A stretch of DNA of 64,000 nucleotides, taken from the NCBI RefSeq assembly GCF_001685355.1, contig NZ_CP016438.1, positions 1,984,001-2,048,000 on the forward strand, read 5' to 3'. This DNA is from Streptomyces lincolnensis. GTDB lineage: Bacteria > Actinomycetota > Actinomycetes > Streptomycetales > Streptomycetaceae. Of this stretch, positions 8,904 to 18,685 are shown in pieces. Positions within the stretch are counted from its first letter, which is position 1, and the number at the start of each line of letters is the position of its first letter. The notes under the pieces were generated by a model, which saw only the letters and a list, made by a program, of their open reading frames with translations, searched no databases and had not been told where the DNA came from. A program made the position numbers and the translations under genes.

Positions 8904-11120
8904 ATGACTGAGAAGCAAGGGACCGCGAAGCAAGGGACCGCGAAGCGAGGGACGGCGAAGCAGGGGACCGCGAAGCAGGGAATCGCGCACCTCGTCTGCG
9001 GGCGGCGCGCCAAGTGGGTCGTCCTGGTGCTGTGGCTCATCCTGCTGTTCCTGACGGCGCCCTTCGCCCAGAAACTGACCGACGCGCAGGACAACGACGC
9101 CTCGTCGTGGCTGCCCGGATCCGCCGAGTCGACCCAGGTCCTGGATCTGTCGGAGGACTTCAGGCCGGAACAGATCCCGGCGATCGTGGTGTACGCCCGT
9201 GACGGCGGCCTGACGGCACAGGACCGGGCGCGGATCACCGAGGACGTGGCCGAACTCAAGCGGCTGACGGATCACGGCATCCGCGGCGCGGAGACCAGGG
9301 GCCCCACCTTCGACCGGCCGGCCGATCCGCGCGCGGCCCAGATCTATGTGCCGATCACCATGGACGAGAAGGGCTGGGAGCGGATCGCGCCGGCGGTCGA
9401 CGCCATCCGGGACGACGTCGGCGACGGCGGTGCCGGACTGGCCGTGCACATCACCGGCCCGGGCGGCACCTCGGCGGACTTCTCCGAGGCGTTCGAGGGC
9501 ATCGACTCCACGCTGCTGATCTCGGCGATGGCGGTCGTGATCGTGATGCTGCTGATCACCTACCGCAGCCCCTCCCTGCTCCTGGTCCCGCTGCTGTCGG
9601 TGATCGCCGCCCTGTTCACCGCGCAGGCCCTGATCTACCTGCTCGCGGAGCACGCGGGCCTGACGGTCAACGGCCAGAGCGCGGGCATCCTCACCGTTCT
9701 CGTCTTCGGCGCGGGGACGGACTACGCCCTGCTGCTGGTCGCCCGGTACCGGGAAGAGCTCCGCCGGCACGAGGACCGGCACGAGGCGATGGCCCTCGCC
9801 CTGCACCGGGCGGGCCCGGCGGTGATCGCCTCCGGCGCGACCGTCGTACTGAGCATGCTGGTGCTGCTCGCGGCGGAGATGAACTCGACGCGCGGCCTCG
9901 GCCCGGTCGCCGCGATCGGTGTCGCGGTCGCCCTGCTGGCGATGATGACCCTGTTCCCCGCCCTGCTGGTGGTCTTCGGCCGCTGGATCTTCTGGCCGGC
10001 GATCCCCCACCTCGGCACGCCGAACCCGGCGGACCGGGGGCTCTGGGCCCGGATGGGCGGCCGTATCTCCGCCCGTCCCCGCATGGTCTGGGGTGTCACG
10101 GCGGCGATCCTGGCGATCTGCTCGCTCGGACTGATCCAGTTGCGCGCGGAGGGCATCAGCAACGCGGACGCGTTCACCGGGAAACCCGACTCGATCGTCG
10201 GCCAGGAGGTGTCCGCGCGGTACTTCCCGGCGGGCAGCGGTGATCCGCTCGTCGTCATCAGCAACGAGGCACAGGCCCGGCAGGTCGGCGAGGCCGTCGC
10301 CGCCACGCGCGGAGTCGTCCCCGAGTCGCTCGGCCTGCCCCCGGGGACCAAACCCTCCTTCGAGGGCAAGGTGCTGTTCGAGGCCACCATGACCGACCCG
10401 GCCGACAGCGAGGCCGCGAAGCAGACCGTGGAACGGGTCCGGGACGCCGTGCACGCGGTGCCGGACGCCGACGCCCAGGTGGGCGGCGGTACGGCGGCCC
10501 TGCTGGACATGGACAGGGCCACCACGCACGACAACATCCTGATCATCCCGCTGGTGCTGGTCGTCGTCCTGCTGATCCTGTGCGCGCTCCTGCGCGCGCT
10601 CATCTCCCCGCTGCTGCTGGTCGGGACGGTGATCCTGTCGTTCGCGGCGGCCCTCGGCATCAGCGCGCTCGCGTTCCGGTACCTCTTCGACTACGCGGGC
10701 GAGTCGACGGACTTCCCGCTGTTCGTCTTCGTCTTCCTGGTGGCCCTCGGCATCGACTACAACATCTTCCTGACCACCCGTATCCGCGAGGAGGCGGCCC
10801 GCCAGGGCACCCGCCCCGGCGTGGTGACCGGCCTCGCCGCGACGGGCGCGGTCATCACCTCCGCCGGCCTGGTCCTCGCCGGCACCTTCGCCGCCCTCGG
10901 CACGCTCCCCATGGTCGCCTTCGCGGAGATCGGCTTCGCGGTCGCCCTGGGAGTCCTCCTGGACACCTTCATCGTGCGATCGGTGCTGGTGACGTCCCTG
11001 TTCCTGGACGTGGGCCCGAAGGTGTGGTGGCCACACGCCCTGGCCAAGGAGGAGGAGCCCCATCCGGGGGCACGGGGAACCGAGCAACCGGCCACGACGG
11101 CCCCGCGCTCACCCGACTAG
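8904..11120 (+). CDS. MMPL-family (RND) membrane transporter
   Basis: The product is about 738 aa from ATG at 8904; GTG at 8898 is the alternative, and a GGGGG stretch precedes the ATG. The layout is typical of actinobacterial MMPL proteins: a first membrane helix near residue 30 (VVLVLWLILLFLTAP), a periplasmic loop, five helices, a second loop, then five or six helices. Both halves carry the Asp-Tyr proton-relay motif (GAGTDYALLLVARYREEL and ALGIDYNIFLTTRIREEA). These proteins export lipids, siderophores or drugs using proton motive force. The cargo cannot be told from sequence. The cytoplasmic N-terminus has five KQGTA-type pentapeptide repeats from a DNA minisatellite. It converges on rsmB with only 21 bp between stops. 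Confidence 0.88.
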   Translation: MTEKQGTAKQGTAKRGTAKQGTAKQGIAHLVCGRRAKWVVLVLWLILLFLTAPFAQKLTDAQDNDASSWLPGSAESTQVLDLSEDFRPEQIPAIVVYARDGGLTAQDRARITEDVAELKRLTDHGIRGAETRGPTFDRPADPRAAQIYVPITMDEKGWERIAPAVDAIRDDVGDGGAGLAVHITGPGGTSADFSEAFEGIDSTLLISAMAVVIVMLLITYRSPSLLLVPLLSVIAALFTAQALIYLLAEHAGLTVNGQSAGILTVLVFGAGTDYALLLVARYREELRRHEDRHEAMALALHRAGPAVIASGATVVLSMLVLLAAEMNSTRGLGPVAAIGVAVALLAMMTLFPALLVVFGRWIFWPAIPHLGTPNPADRGLWARMGGRISARPRMVWGVTAAILAICSLGLIQLRAEGISNADAFTGKPDSIVGQEVSARYFPAGSGDPLVVISNEAQARQVGEAVAATRGVVPESLGLPPGTKPSFEGKVLFEATMTDPADSEAAKQTVERVRDAVHAVPDADAQVGGGTAALLDMDRATTHDNILIIPLVLVVVLLILCALLRALISPLLLVGTVILSFAAALGISALAFRYLFDYAGESTDFPLFVFVFLVALGIDYNIFLTTRIREEAARQGTRPGVVTGLAATGAVITSAGLVLAGTFAALGTLPMVAFAEIGFAVALGVLLDTFIVRSVLVTSLFLDVGPKVWWPHALAKEEEPHPGARGTEQPATTAPRSPD
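8913..8987 (+). repeat. Five 15-bp tandem repeats encoding KQGTA in the transporter N-terminus
   Basis: Five adjacent 15-bp units start at 8913, 8928, 8943, 8958 and 8973. They encode KQGTA, KQGTA, KRGTA, KQGTA and KQGIA. The first two units are identical in DNA; the others differ by one to four bases. The unit is a multiple of three, so copy-number change would keep the frame. Confidence 0.9.
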
Positions 11121-11141
11121 CCAAGCCTCGTGGCGAGTTGG

Positions 11142-12569
11142 TCAGCCCGTCCGGCGGATGAGAGCCAGATACATCGCGTCGGTGCCGTGCAGATGCGGCC
11201 ACAGCTGGACGTCCGGTCCCTCACCGAGTTCCGGCACGCCCGCCAACAGAGGCCGCGCGTCGACGAGTTCGGCCTCCGGACGCTGCTTGAGGACGTCGTC
11301 GACCACCGCCCGGGTCTCCGCGAGATGCGGCGAGCACGTGGCGTAGCCGACGACTCCGCCGACCCGCACGGAGTCGAGGGCCGTGTGCAGCAGGGACCGC
11401 TGCAACGGCGCGAACCCGTCGAGGTCGTCCGGCCGCCGGCGCCAGCGGGCCTCGGGCCGCCGCCGCAGCGCGCCCAGGCCCGTGCACGGCACGTCCATCA
11501 GCACCCGGTCGAACGAGCCGGGCCGCCACGGCGGCCGGGTCCCGTCGGCGGCGATGACCTGATACGGCCCCGGGTTCCCGTCGAGCGCCTTGGCGACGAG
11601 TCCCGCCCGGTGCGGCTGCTTCTCGGAGGCGAGCAGCAGGGCCCCGCGCTCGGCGGCGAGAGCGGCGAGCAGCGCGGCCTTGCCACCGGGCCCGGCACAT
11701 CCGTCGAGCCACTTCTCGTCCGGCCCGTCCAGGGGCGCGTTGGCGAGCGCCAGCGCGACGAGCTGGCTGCCCTCGTCCTGCACCCCGGCCCGGTTCTCCC
11801 GTACGGCCTCCACGGCACCGGGCTCCCCGCCCTCGGCCAGCCGTACGGCATACGGCGACCAGCGCCCCGGCACCGCCGCGTCCTCCCGCAGCAGCTCCTC
11901 GGCGGTGGCCCGCCCGGGCCGGGCGACCAGGGTCACCTCGGGCCGCTCGTTGTCGGCCGCCAGCAGGTCCTCGATGCCGGCCCGGCCACCGCCGAGCGAG
12001 TCCCAGAGCGCGGAGACGACCCAGCGGGGGTGCGAGTGCACGACGGCGAGGTGGTCCTCGGGGTCCTCGTCGTAGGGCGGCGCGACCTTCTCCAGCCACG
12101 CGTCGAGATCGTTCTGCGCGATCTTCCGCAGCACGGCGTTGACGAACTTGGCCCGCCCGTCGCCGAGCACGACCCGGGCGAGCTCGACGGAGGCCGAGAC
12201 CGCGGCGTGCGTGGGGATGCGCGTCCCGAGCAGCTGGTGCGCACCCAGGCTGAGCACGTCGAGCACGGGCGGGTCGACCTCCCGCAGCGGCCGGTCGACG
12301 CACGCGGCGATGATCGCGTCGTACGTCCCCTGCCGCCGCAGCGTCCCGTACACCAGCTCCGTCGCCAGCGCCGCGTCCCGTGTGTCGAAGTCGCCCTTCT
12401 CGCGCGCCTTGCGCAGCAGCGGCGGCAGGACGAGGTTGGCGTACGCGTCCCGCTCGTCCACGGCCCGCAGCGCCTCGAAGGCGAGCATGCGGACGGGGTC
12501 CTTCTGGGGCCGGCGGTAGGGCTTGCCGGGCTTGCGGGGACTACGGGGCTGACGGGGCTGGTCACTCAC
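11142..12569 (-). CDS. rsmB: 16S rRNA (cytosine-C5)-methyltransferase RsmB/Sun
   Basis: The product is 475 aa from GTG at 12569. An N-terminal NusB-like RNA-binding domain (from DPVRMLAFEALRAVDERDAY, about residues 20-165) is followed by a Rossmann SAM-dependent methyltransferase. SAM motif I is CAGPGGKAALLAAL; motif IV is LMDVPCTGLGALRRRPEARW with the Cys that releases the product; motif VI is YATCSPHLAETRAVV with the catalytic nucleophile Cys. It methylates C967-equivalent of 16S rRNA. The open frame continues upstream of 12569, but that part is Arg/Gly-rich and antisense-like over fmt, so I reject it. fmt lies 62 bp upstream on the same strand, the common fmt-rsmB pairing. Confidence 0.93.
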   Translation of the reverse strand: MSDQPRQPRSPRKPGKPYRRPQKDPVRMLAFEALRAVDERDAYANLVLPPLLRKAREKGDFDTRDAALATELVYGTLRRQGTYDAIIAACVDRPLREVDPPVLDVLSLGAHQLLGTRIPTHAAVSASVELARVVLGDGRAKFVNAVLRKIAQNDLDAWLEKVAPPYDEDPEDHLAVVHSHPRWVVSALWDSLGGGRAGIEDLLAADNERPEVTLVARPGRATAEELLREDAAVPGRWSPYAVRLAEGGEPGAVEAVRENRAGVQDEGSQLVALALANAPLDGPDEKWLDGCAGPGGKAALLAALAAERGALLLASEKQPHRAGLVAKALDGNPGPYQVIAADGTRPPWRPGSFDRVLMDVPCTGLGALRRRPEARWRRRPDDLDGFAPLQRSLLHTALDSVRVGGVVGYATCSPHLAETRAVVDDVLKQRPEAELVDARPLLAGVPELGEGPDVQLWPHLHGTDAMYLALIRRTG

Positions 12570-12631
12570 GAAAAAGGTGCTCCGGATTTCAGAAGAGGCG
12601 ACGCACCAAGCGTAAGTCCGCCGCCCCCGCC

Positions 12632-13564
12632 TCACGCTCCGAGGGTCTCGCCCTCGCCGATGCGCACCCCGCGCGCCCAGTCGGCGGCCTTCATCGGCTT
12701 CTTGCCCTGGGCCTGCACCCACAGCAGCTCGATCGCGTACGACGCGGTACCGACGTGGACGCTGTTCTTCCCCACGGCGAGCGCACCGGGGGCGAGGTCG
12801 GTCCGCTCGGGGACGGGCCGGACCTGGATCAGCTTGAGCCGCTCGCCCCGGAAGACGGTCCACGCCCCGGGCGCCGGCGTACACCCGCGCACCACCCGGT
12901 CCACCCGCAGCGCGGGCGTGCCCCAGTCCACCTGGGCGTCCTCTACGGTGATCTTCGGAGCCACGGTGATGCCCTCGGCCGGCTGCGGTACGGCCTTCAG
13001 CGTGCCGTCCTCGATGCCGTCCATGGTGGCGGCGAGCAGCCCGGAGCCGGCGAAGGCGAGCCGGGTGAGCAGGTCACCGCTGGTGTCGGTGGACCGGATC
13101 TCCTCGGTGACCGTGCCGTAGACCGGTCCGGAGTCGAGCCCCTCCTCGATGAGGAAGGTCGAGGCACCGGTGATCTCGTCCCCCGCCATGATGGAGTGCT
13201 GCACGGGCGCGGCCCCGCGCCAGGCGGGCAGCAGCGAGAAGTGCAGGTTGACCCAGCCGTGGACGGGGACGTCGAGGGCGACCCTGGGCAGCAGGGCGCC
13301 GTAGGCCACGACGGGACAGCAGTCGGGGGCGATGGCGCGCAGCCGCTCCAGGAACTCGGGGTCCCGCGGCTTCACCGGCTTCAGCACCTCGATCCCGGCC
13401 TCCTCGGCCCGCTCGGCGACGGGGCTCGCGACCAGTCGGCGCCCGCGCCCGGCCGGCGCGTCGGGCCGCGTAACGACGGCGGCCACCTCGTGCCGCCCGG
13501 AGGCGATGAGAGCGTCCAGGGCGGGAACGGCGACCTCGGGGGTACCGGCGAAGACCAGCTTCAT
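12632..13564 (-). CDS. fmt: Methionyl-tRNA formyltransferase
   Basis: The product is 310 aa from ATG at 13564 ([16 protein letters not shown]), the usual length. It transfers the formyl group of 10-formyl-THF to Met-tRNAi. The hydrolase-like catalytic core has [17 protein letters not shown] (catalytic Asn and His, SLLP signature) and [18 protein letters not shown] with the conserved Asp region. A C-terminal tRNA-binding domain follows (about residues 205-310). It is followed by rsmB. The open frame extends 54 codons further upstream, but the fold starts exactly at MKLVFAG, so the longer start is rejected. Confidence 0.97.
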   Translation of the reverse strand: MKLVFAGTPEVAVPALDALIASGRHEVAAVVTRPDAPAGRGRRLVASPVAERAEEAGIEVLKPVKPRDPEFLERLRAIAPDCCPVVAYGALLPRVALDVPVHGWVNLHFSLLPAWRGAAPVQHSIMAGDEITGASTFLIEEGLDSGPVYGTVTEEIRSTDTSGDLLTRLAFAGSGLLAATMDGIEDGTLKAVPQPAEGITVAPKITVEDAQVDWGTPALRVDRVVRGCTPAPGAWTVFRGERLKLIQVRPVPERTDLAPGALAVGKNSVHVGTASYAIELLWVQAQGKKPMKAADWARGVRIGEGETLGA

Positions 13565-13710
13565 GGGTGGGTTCGGGCCTCTCGGGCGGCGACTGCGGGC
13601 AACGCACAAGTGTATGGCGCCCGTGTGCCACGCGGCGCCGCCTGCGGTGATCGCGGCGCGCACCCCCCGGCCGGGGCGCACGCATATGCCCCTACGCCCC
13701 CGGTGCGTGA

Positions 13711-14352
<642 letters not shown>

Positions 14353-14367
14353 CTCCCCCCTGCTTCC

Positions 14368-14399
14368 CTGCCCTCCCGGCACGCGCCCCGGGAGGGCAG
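14368..14399 (+). terminator. Terminator after the small HTH gene
   Basis: A perfect 12-bp stem (14368-14379 with 14388-14399) and 8-nt loop starts 16 nt after the stop codon. No T-run. Confidence 0.8.
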
Positions 14400-14495
14400 A
14401 CGCATGTCGTACGCCGATCGCGTCCGCGTGGTCCACGACGGTGCGGTGCGCGGTGGTGAACGGGTACATGGTCCGTGTACTCACTTGGGGCGGGC

Positions 14496-14918
14496 TTGTG
14501 CCGGGCCTTGCTGGTCCGGGGCGGGGTGTGCCGCTCCGGCTGATCCGCAGCCGGGTGTGCGCGGCACTCTGCTCGTCTGGGGCGGACGTGTGCCGGCCTC
14601 CGCTCGTCCGAGGACACGGGCGTGCTGCCCCGGCTGATCCGCGGCCGGATGCGCGCGGCACCCTGCCGGTCCGGAGCGGACGCGTGCCGTCTCCTACTGG
14701 TCCGAGGCCGATGTGTGCCGCCCCCGGCTGCTCCGAAGCCGGATGCGCGCGGCACCCTGCGCATCCGGGGCGGACGGGGGCTGTCGTCTTCTGGTCCGGG
14801 GATGTACACCGCCCCCGACTCGTCCGAGGCCGGAAACGCGCGCCACCCTGCTCACCCGGGGCGGACCCCCTGCTACCCCCCGCCGGCCGGAGGCCGATGC
14901 ACGCCGCCCCCGCTCACC
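14496..14918. repeat. Degenerate tandem repeat array: ~94-bp units built from three ~31-bp monomers
   Basis: This fills the 514-bp stretch without a credible gene between the HTH terminator and priA. Units begin at 14537, 14631, 14725 and 14816 (lengths 94, 94, 91, 95), with a partial unit before (14496-14536) and the start of another at 14911, which just enters the priA 3' end. Each unit opens with a form of CGGCTGATCCG, then GCGCGGCACCCTG, then TCCGGGGCGGAC, then TGGTCCGAGG, and closes with GTGCCGCCCC. Inside a unit, three related monomers of about 31 bp each centre on TCCG-N3/4-CGGA, a short dyad. 94 is not a multiple of three and all frames change between units, so this is DNA- or RNA-level structure, not a protein repeat. 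Confidence 0.8.
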
Positions 14919-17067
14919 CGATGTCGGGCGGATCGATCCGCACCCGCACCGCGGCCTCCCCGCCCCCGCGCGCCATCCGAGCCGCCTGTGCGGCCTTCAG
15001 CGCGGCGGCCAGCGCCGCCCCGCTGCCCGGGGGCACCCGGATCAGCGCGCGCTCCCAGTGCTCCCCCGGGGGCGGTCCGCCCACCCGCCGCGGGCGTCCC
15101 GGGCCCGTGACGGGCAGCGGCACCGGTCCCAACACCTCGGCGTCCGAGGGCAGTTCCACTGCGCCCATGAATTCCGCGACGGCCTCGGCGGTCGCCGACA
15201 CGGCCGCCATTCTCGACACCGGCGGGAACCCCAGCTCGCCCCGCTCGGCGAGCTCGCGCACCGCGTGGCCCACCGGATCCCAGCGCACCAGCGCCTGCAC
15301 GGGCCGCAGCGTGGGCTCGGCGACGATCACGACCGTGCCCCCCGCGCCCTGCGGCCGTACGAGTGAGGCGGCCGCGATCCACCGCCGCAGCGCGTCCTCA
15401 CCGGCGCGCAGGTCGGGCCGTCCGAGCATGGCCCAGCCGTCCAGCAGCAGGGCGGCCGCGTAGCCGCCCTCGGCGACGGGTTCGGCACCCGGCGTGCTCA
15501 CCACCAGCGCGGGCGCCGACGGCACGGTGTCCAGCACGTGCTCGCGCCCCGACGTCCGCACCGCGACCGCCGGAAACGCCCTGCCCAGCTCCTCGGCGGT
15601 CCGCCGCGCGCCCACGACCTGCGCCCGCAGCCGGAAGCCGCCGCACTCCGGGCAGTGCCAGGCGCCTTCCCCCTGCCCACACCACCCGCATCGCAGCGCG
15701 GCCCCGGATTCCTGGCCCTCCAGGGGTCCGGCACAGTGCCGACACCGGGCCGGGGCACGGCAGTTGGCGCACGCCATTCTCGGCACGTAGCCCCGCCGGG
15801 GCACCTGCACGAGCACCGGCCCGTGCCGCAGCCCCTCCCTGACGGCCTGCCAGGCGAGCGTCGGCAGGCGGGCGGCCCGCGCCGCCTCGTCGCGCGCGAG
15901 GTCACCGTCCCCCACCGTCCTGACCAGGGGTGCGGCGGCCCGCACCTGGTCCCGGGTGGCGACCAGGGGTCGGGCCCAGCCGCTCTCCACGAGTTGCGCG
16001 GCCTCCACGGTGCAGCTCCAACTGCCCAGCAGGAAGCCGCACTTGTCCTGGGCGGCCCGCAGCAGGAGCACCTCGCGGGCATGGGGCTGGGGTGCGTGCT
16101 GCTCGCTGTGGCTGTCGTCACCGTCGTCCCAGACGGCGACCAGACCAAGATCCTGTACCGGCGCGAACATGGCGGCCCGGGTCCCGATGACGGCCCGGAC
16201 GGCCCCCCGGCGCACGGCGAGCCACTCCCGGTACCGCTTCTCGGGTCCGGCGTCGGCGGTGAGCACCGCGTGACGCCCCTCCCCCAGCAGCGCGGTCAGC
16301 GCGGCGTCGACCCGCGCCACCGCCCGCCCGTCCGGCAGGACGACGAGCGCCCCGCGTCCGGAGGCCAGCGTCGCCACGACGGCCCGCGCCAGCTCCTCGC
16401 TCCACTCGGGGCCCGGCAGGGCGTTCCACACGGCCCGCGGCGCGCCCCCCGAGGCCAGGGACTCGACAAACGCGCCCCCGCGCTCGTACCGCCCCCAGGA
16501 CCCCACGTCGGGCACCCCGGGAGGGGGCAGCGGGTCGGGCGAGGGCCGCTGCTCGGCCCGCGCGCTGCGCGGCGGAACCGCCAGCTGCAACACATCGGCC
16601 AGACTCCCCGCGTACCGGTCCGCCACGGCACGGGCCAGCCCCAACAGCTCCGCGCCGAGCACCGGCTCGGGCGAGACGACCTGAGCCAGCGCCGCCAACG
16701 GCCCGGAGTAGTCCGACTCGGCCAGCCGCTCCACGAGAAAGCCGTCGATCAGCCCCCCGCCCTCACGCCGCCCGTCCCGCACCCGATGCCGCCCGGCCCC
16801 GAACCGCACCCGGACCCGCACCCCGGGCTGCGCCTGCTCATCGAGCTCCTCCGGCACCGCGTAGTCGAAGTACCGGTCAAGATGCAGCACGCCCTTGTCG
16901 ACCAGCACCCGGGCGACAGGCAGCTCCTTGGCCAGCGCGGCCCCCCGCCAGGTCCGCGGCTTGGCCCGCGGCACCTGAGCCTTCCGCACACTCTCCCGAA
17001 TAAGGGCAAGCTGCTCCGGCGCCCCGGCCTCCCCCGAGCGCTCCACACCCTCATCCTCGCTGCTCAC
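14914..17067 (-). CDS. priA: PriA-like primosomal protein N', helicase motifs lost
   Basis: The product is 717 aa from GTG at 17067. The N-terminal 3'-DNA-binding domain is present (LPVARVLVDKGVLHLDRYFD). The zinc module is intact, with eight cysteines in CANCRAPARCRHC, LRCGWCGQGEGAWHCPECGG. The Walker A lysine motif of classical PriA (TGSGKT) is absent; the equivalent region reads SGGAPRAVWNALPGPEW. The DEEH box is replaced by AVWDDGDDSHSEQHAPQPHARE. This is the known condition of actinobacterial PriA, which is thought to act in replication restart without helicase activity. The stop lies at the edge of the tandem-repeat array. metK is 169 bp upstream with its own terminator. The in-frame extension to 17220 overlaps that terminator and is rejected. 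Confidence 0.9.
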   Translation of the reverse strand: MSSEDEGVERSGEAGAPEQLALIRESVRKAQVPRAKPRTWRGAALAKELPVARVLVDKGVLHLDRYFDYAVPEELDEQAQPGVRVRVRFGAGRHRVRDGRREGGGLIDGFLVERLAESDYSGPLAALAQVVSPEPVLGAELLGLARAVADRYAGSLADVLQLAVPPRSARAEQRPSPDPLPPPGVPDVGSWGRYERGGAFVESLASGGAPRAVWNALPGPEWSEELARAVVATLASGRGALVVLPDGRAVARVDAALTALLGEGRHAVLTADAGPEKRYREWLAVRRGAVRAVIGTRAAMFAPVQDLGLVAVWDDGDDSHSEQHAPQPHAREVLLLRAAQDKCGFLLGSWSCTVEAAQLVESGWARPLVATRDQVRAAAPLVRTVGDGDLARDEAARAARLPTLAWQAVREGLRHGPVLVQVPRRGYVPRMACANCRAPARCRHCAGPLEGQESGAALRCGWCGQGEGAWHCPECGGFRLRAQVVGARRTAEELGRAFPAVAVRTSGREHVLDTVPSAPALVVSTPGAEPVAEGGYAAALLLDGWAMLGRPDLRAGEDALRRWIAAASLVRPQGAGGTVVIVAEPTLRPVQALVRWDPVGHAVRELAERGELGFPPVSRMAAVSATAEAVAEFMGAVELPSDAEVLGPVPLPVTGPGRPRRVGGPPPGEHWERALIRVPPGSGAALAAALKAAQAARMARGGGEAAVRVRIDPPDIG

Positions 17068-17185
17068 CTTTGCATTCTTACCAAACCCGACTGACAACGC
17101 CCCCGCCCGAGCCCCCGAAGCGCCCAGCCCTCCCCTCATGGCCGGAATCGCTTTCTCGACATGTCCCCGGACCCGTGAAACACCA

Positions 17186-17217
17186 AGGCCCGGCGCCCCC
17201 GAAGGGGCACCGGGCCT
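17186..17217 (-). terminator. Terminator downstream of metK
   Basis: 14-bp stem with one mismatch (17186-17199 with 17204-17217, loop CGAA), starting 20 nt after the metK stop. Confidence 0.8.
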
Positions 17218-17236
17218 CATGGCAAGCCGTGGGACC

Positions 17237-18445
17237 TTACAGCCCCGCCGCCTTCCGCAGCGCGTCCACGCGGTCCGTCTTCTCCCAGGTGAACTCGGGG
17301 AGCTCGCGGCCGAAGTGGCCGTAGGCCGCGGTCTGGGCGTAGATCGGGCGCAGGAGGTCGAGGTCGCGGATGATGGCGGCCGGGCGGAGGTCGAAGACCT
17401 CGTCGATCGCCTTCTCGATCCTGTCGGTGTCGACCTTCGCGGTACCGAAGGTCTCGACGAAGAGACCGACCGGCTCGGCCTTGCCGATGGCGTAGGCGAC
17501 CTGGACCTCGCAGCGGGTGGCGAGGCCCGCGGCGACGACGTTCTTGGCGACCCAGCGCATCGCGTACGCCGCGGAGCGGTCCACCTTGGACGGGTCCTTG
17601 CCGGAGAAGGCGCCGCCGCCGTGGCGGGACATGCCGCCGTAGGTGTCGATGATGATCTTGCGGCCGGTGAGGCCGGCGTCGCCCATCGGACCGCCGATCT
17701 CGAAGCGGCCGGTCGGGTTCACCAGGAGGCGGTAGCCCTCGGTCTCCAGCTTGATGCCCTCGTCGAGGAGCGCCTTCAGCTCCGCCTCGACGACGAACTC
17801 ACGGATGTCGGGGGCGAGCAGCGACTCCAGGTCGATGTCGCTGGCGTGCTGCGAGGAGACCACGACCGTGTCCAGACGGACCGCCTTGTCACCGTCGTAC
17901 TCGATGGTGACCTGCGTCTTGCCGTCGGGGCGCAGGTAGGGGATGGTGCCGTTCTTGCGGACCTCGGAGAGGCGCTTGGACAGGCGGTGCGCCAGGAAGA
18001 TCGGCAGCGGCATCAGGGTCGGCGTCTCGTCGCACGCGTAGCCGAACATCAGGCCCTGGTCGCCGGCGCCCTGCTTGTCGAGTTCGTCCTCGTCGCCCTC
18101 GACACGCTGCTCGTAGGCGGTGTCGACGCCCTGGGCGATGTCCGGGGACTGCGCGCCGATGGACACCGAGACGCCGCAGGAGGCGCCGTCGAAGCCCTTC
18201 TTGGAGGAGTCGTAGCCGATCTCCAGGATCTTGTCGCGCACCAGCTGCGCGATGGGTGCGTAGGTCTTGGTGGTGACCTCGCCGGCCACGTGCACCAGGC
18301 CGGTGGTGATCAGCGTCTCGACGGCGACCCGGGACGACGGGTCCTCCTTGAGCAGCGCGTCGAGGATGGTGTCGCTGATCTGGTCAGCGATCTTGTCGGG
18401 GTGACCCTCGGTCACGGACTCCGAGGTGAACAAGCGACGGGACAC
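17237..18445 (-). CDS. metK: S-adenosylmethionine synthetase
   Basis: The product is 402 aa, standard length, with a GTG start preceded by AGGGAG. It makes SAM from methionine and ATP. Signatures are [20 protein letters not shown] (ATP site His/Pro/Asp), [16 protein letters not shown] (first hexapeptide) and [19 protein letters not shown] (P-loop-like second signature). In Streptomyces the dose of MetK affects antibiotic production, which is known for the genus. Upstream 18446-18685 (240 bp) has no gene. A -10-like TAAACT at 18542-18537 (minus) without a good -35 is the only promoter hint, and I see no SAM riboswitch fold. Confidence 0.98.
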   Translation of the reverse strand: MSRRLFTSESVTEGHPDKIADQISDTILDALLKEDPSSRVAVETLITTGLVHVAGEVTTKTYAPIAQLVRDKILEIGYDSSKKGFDGASCGVSVSIGAQSPDIAQGVDTAYEQRVEGDEDELDKQGAGDQGLMFGYACDETPTLMPLPIFLAHRLSKRLSEVRKNGTIPYLRPDGKTQVTIEYDGDKAVRLDTVVVSSQHASDIDLESLLAPDIREFVVEAELKALLDEGIKLETEGYRLLVNPTGRFEIGGPMGDAGLTGRKIIIDTYGGMSRHGGGAFSGKDPSKVDRSAAYAMRWVAKNVVAAGLATRCEVQVAYAIGKAEPVGLFVETFGTAKVDTDRIEKAIDEVFDLRPAAIIRDLDLLRPIYAQTAAYGHFGRELPEFTWEKTDRVDALRKAAGL

Positions 18446-18685
18446 AACGCTCCCTGGGGTTGCAGCGGCTGCTGGCTGATCATGGGCGGACGGGCTCGGG
18501 AGCTGCGCCCGGCACCGTCCGAGAACAGTTTATCGGTCGTGCCCGGCCATCGGCCTCCCTGTCTCGACACTCGGGAGTGCTGTGACCTGCGGCACGGGCA
18601 TTCTGCCCAATCCCGAGCGGGGTTGGCCAGGGGCGCCACGCCTCAATCTGCGCGACTCCAGCGATGCCTGGGACAGGGCGAACCT

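Noticed and set aside
8646..11087. 813-codon open frame on the minus strand
   Set aside because: Antisense to the MMPL exporter and overlapping rpe; His/Arg/Gln/Gly-rich shadow.
11142..12884. Longer rsmB start at 12884
   Set aside because: The extra 105 residues are antisense-like over fmt; the family N-terminus begins after GTG at 12569.
14496..14918. Array considered as CRISPR
   Set aside because: Units are continuous and degenerate, with no short exact repeats separated by unique spacers, and no cas genes are in the window.
18446..18685. SAM riboswitch upstream of metK
   Set aside because: I could not build any known SAM riboswitch core in this 240-bp region, and metK of Streptomyces is not known to carry one.
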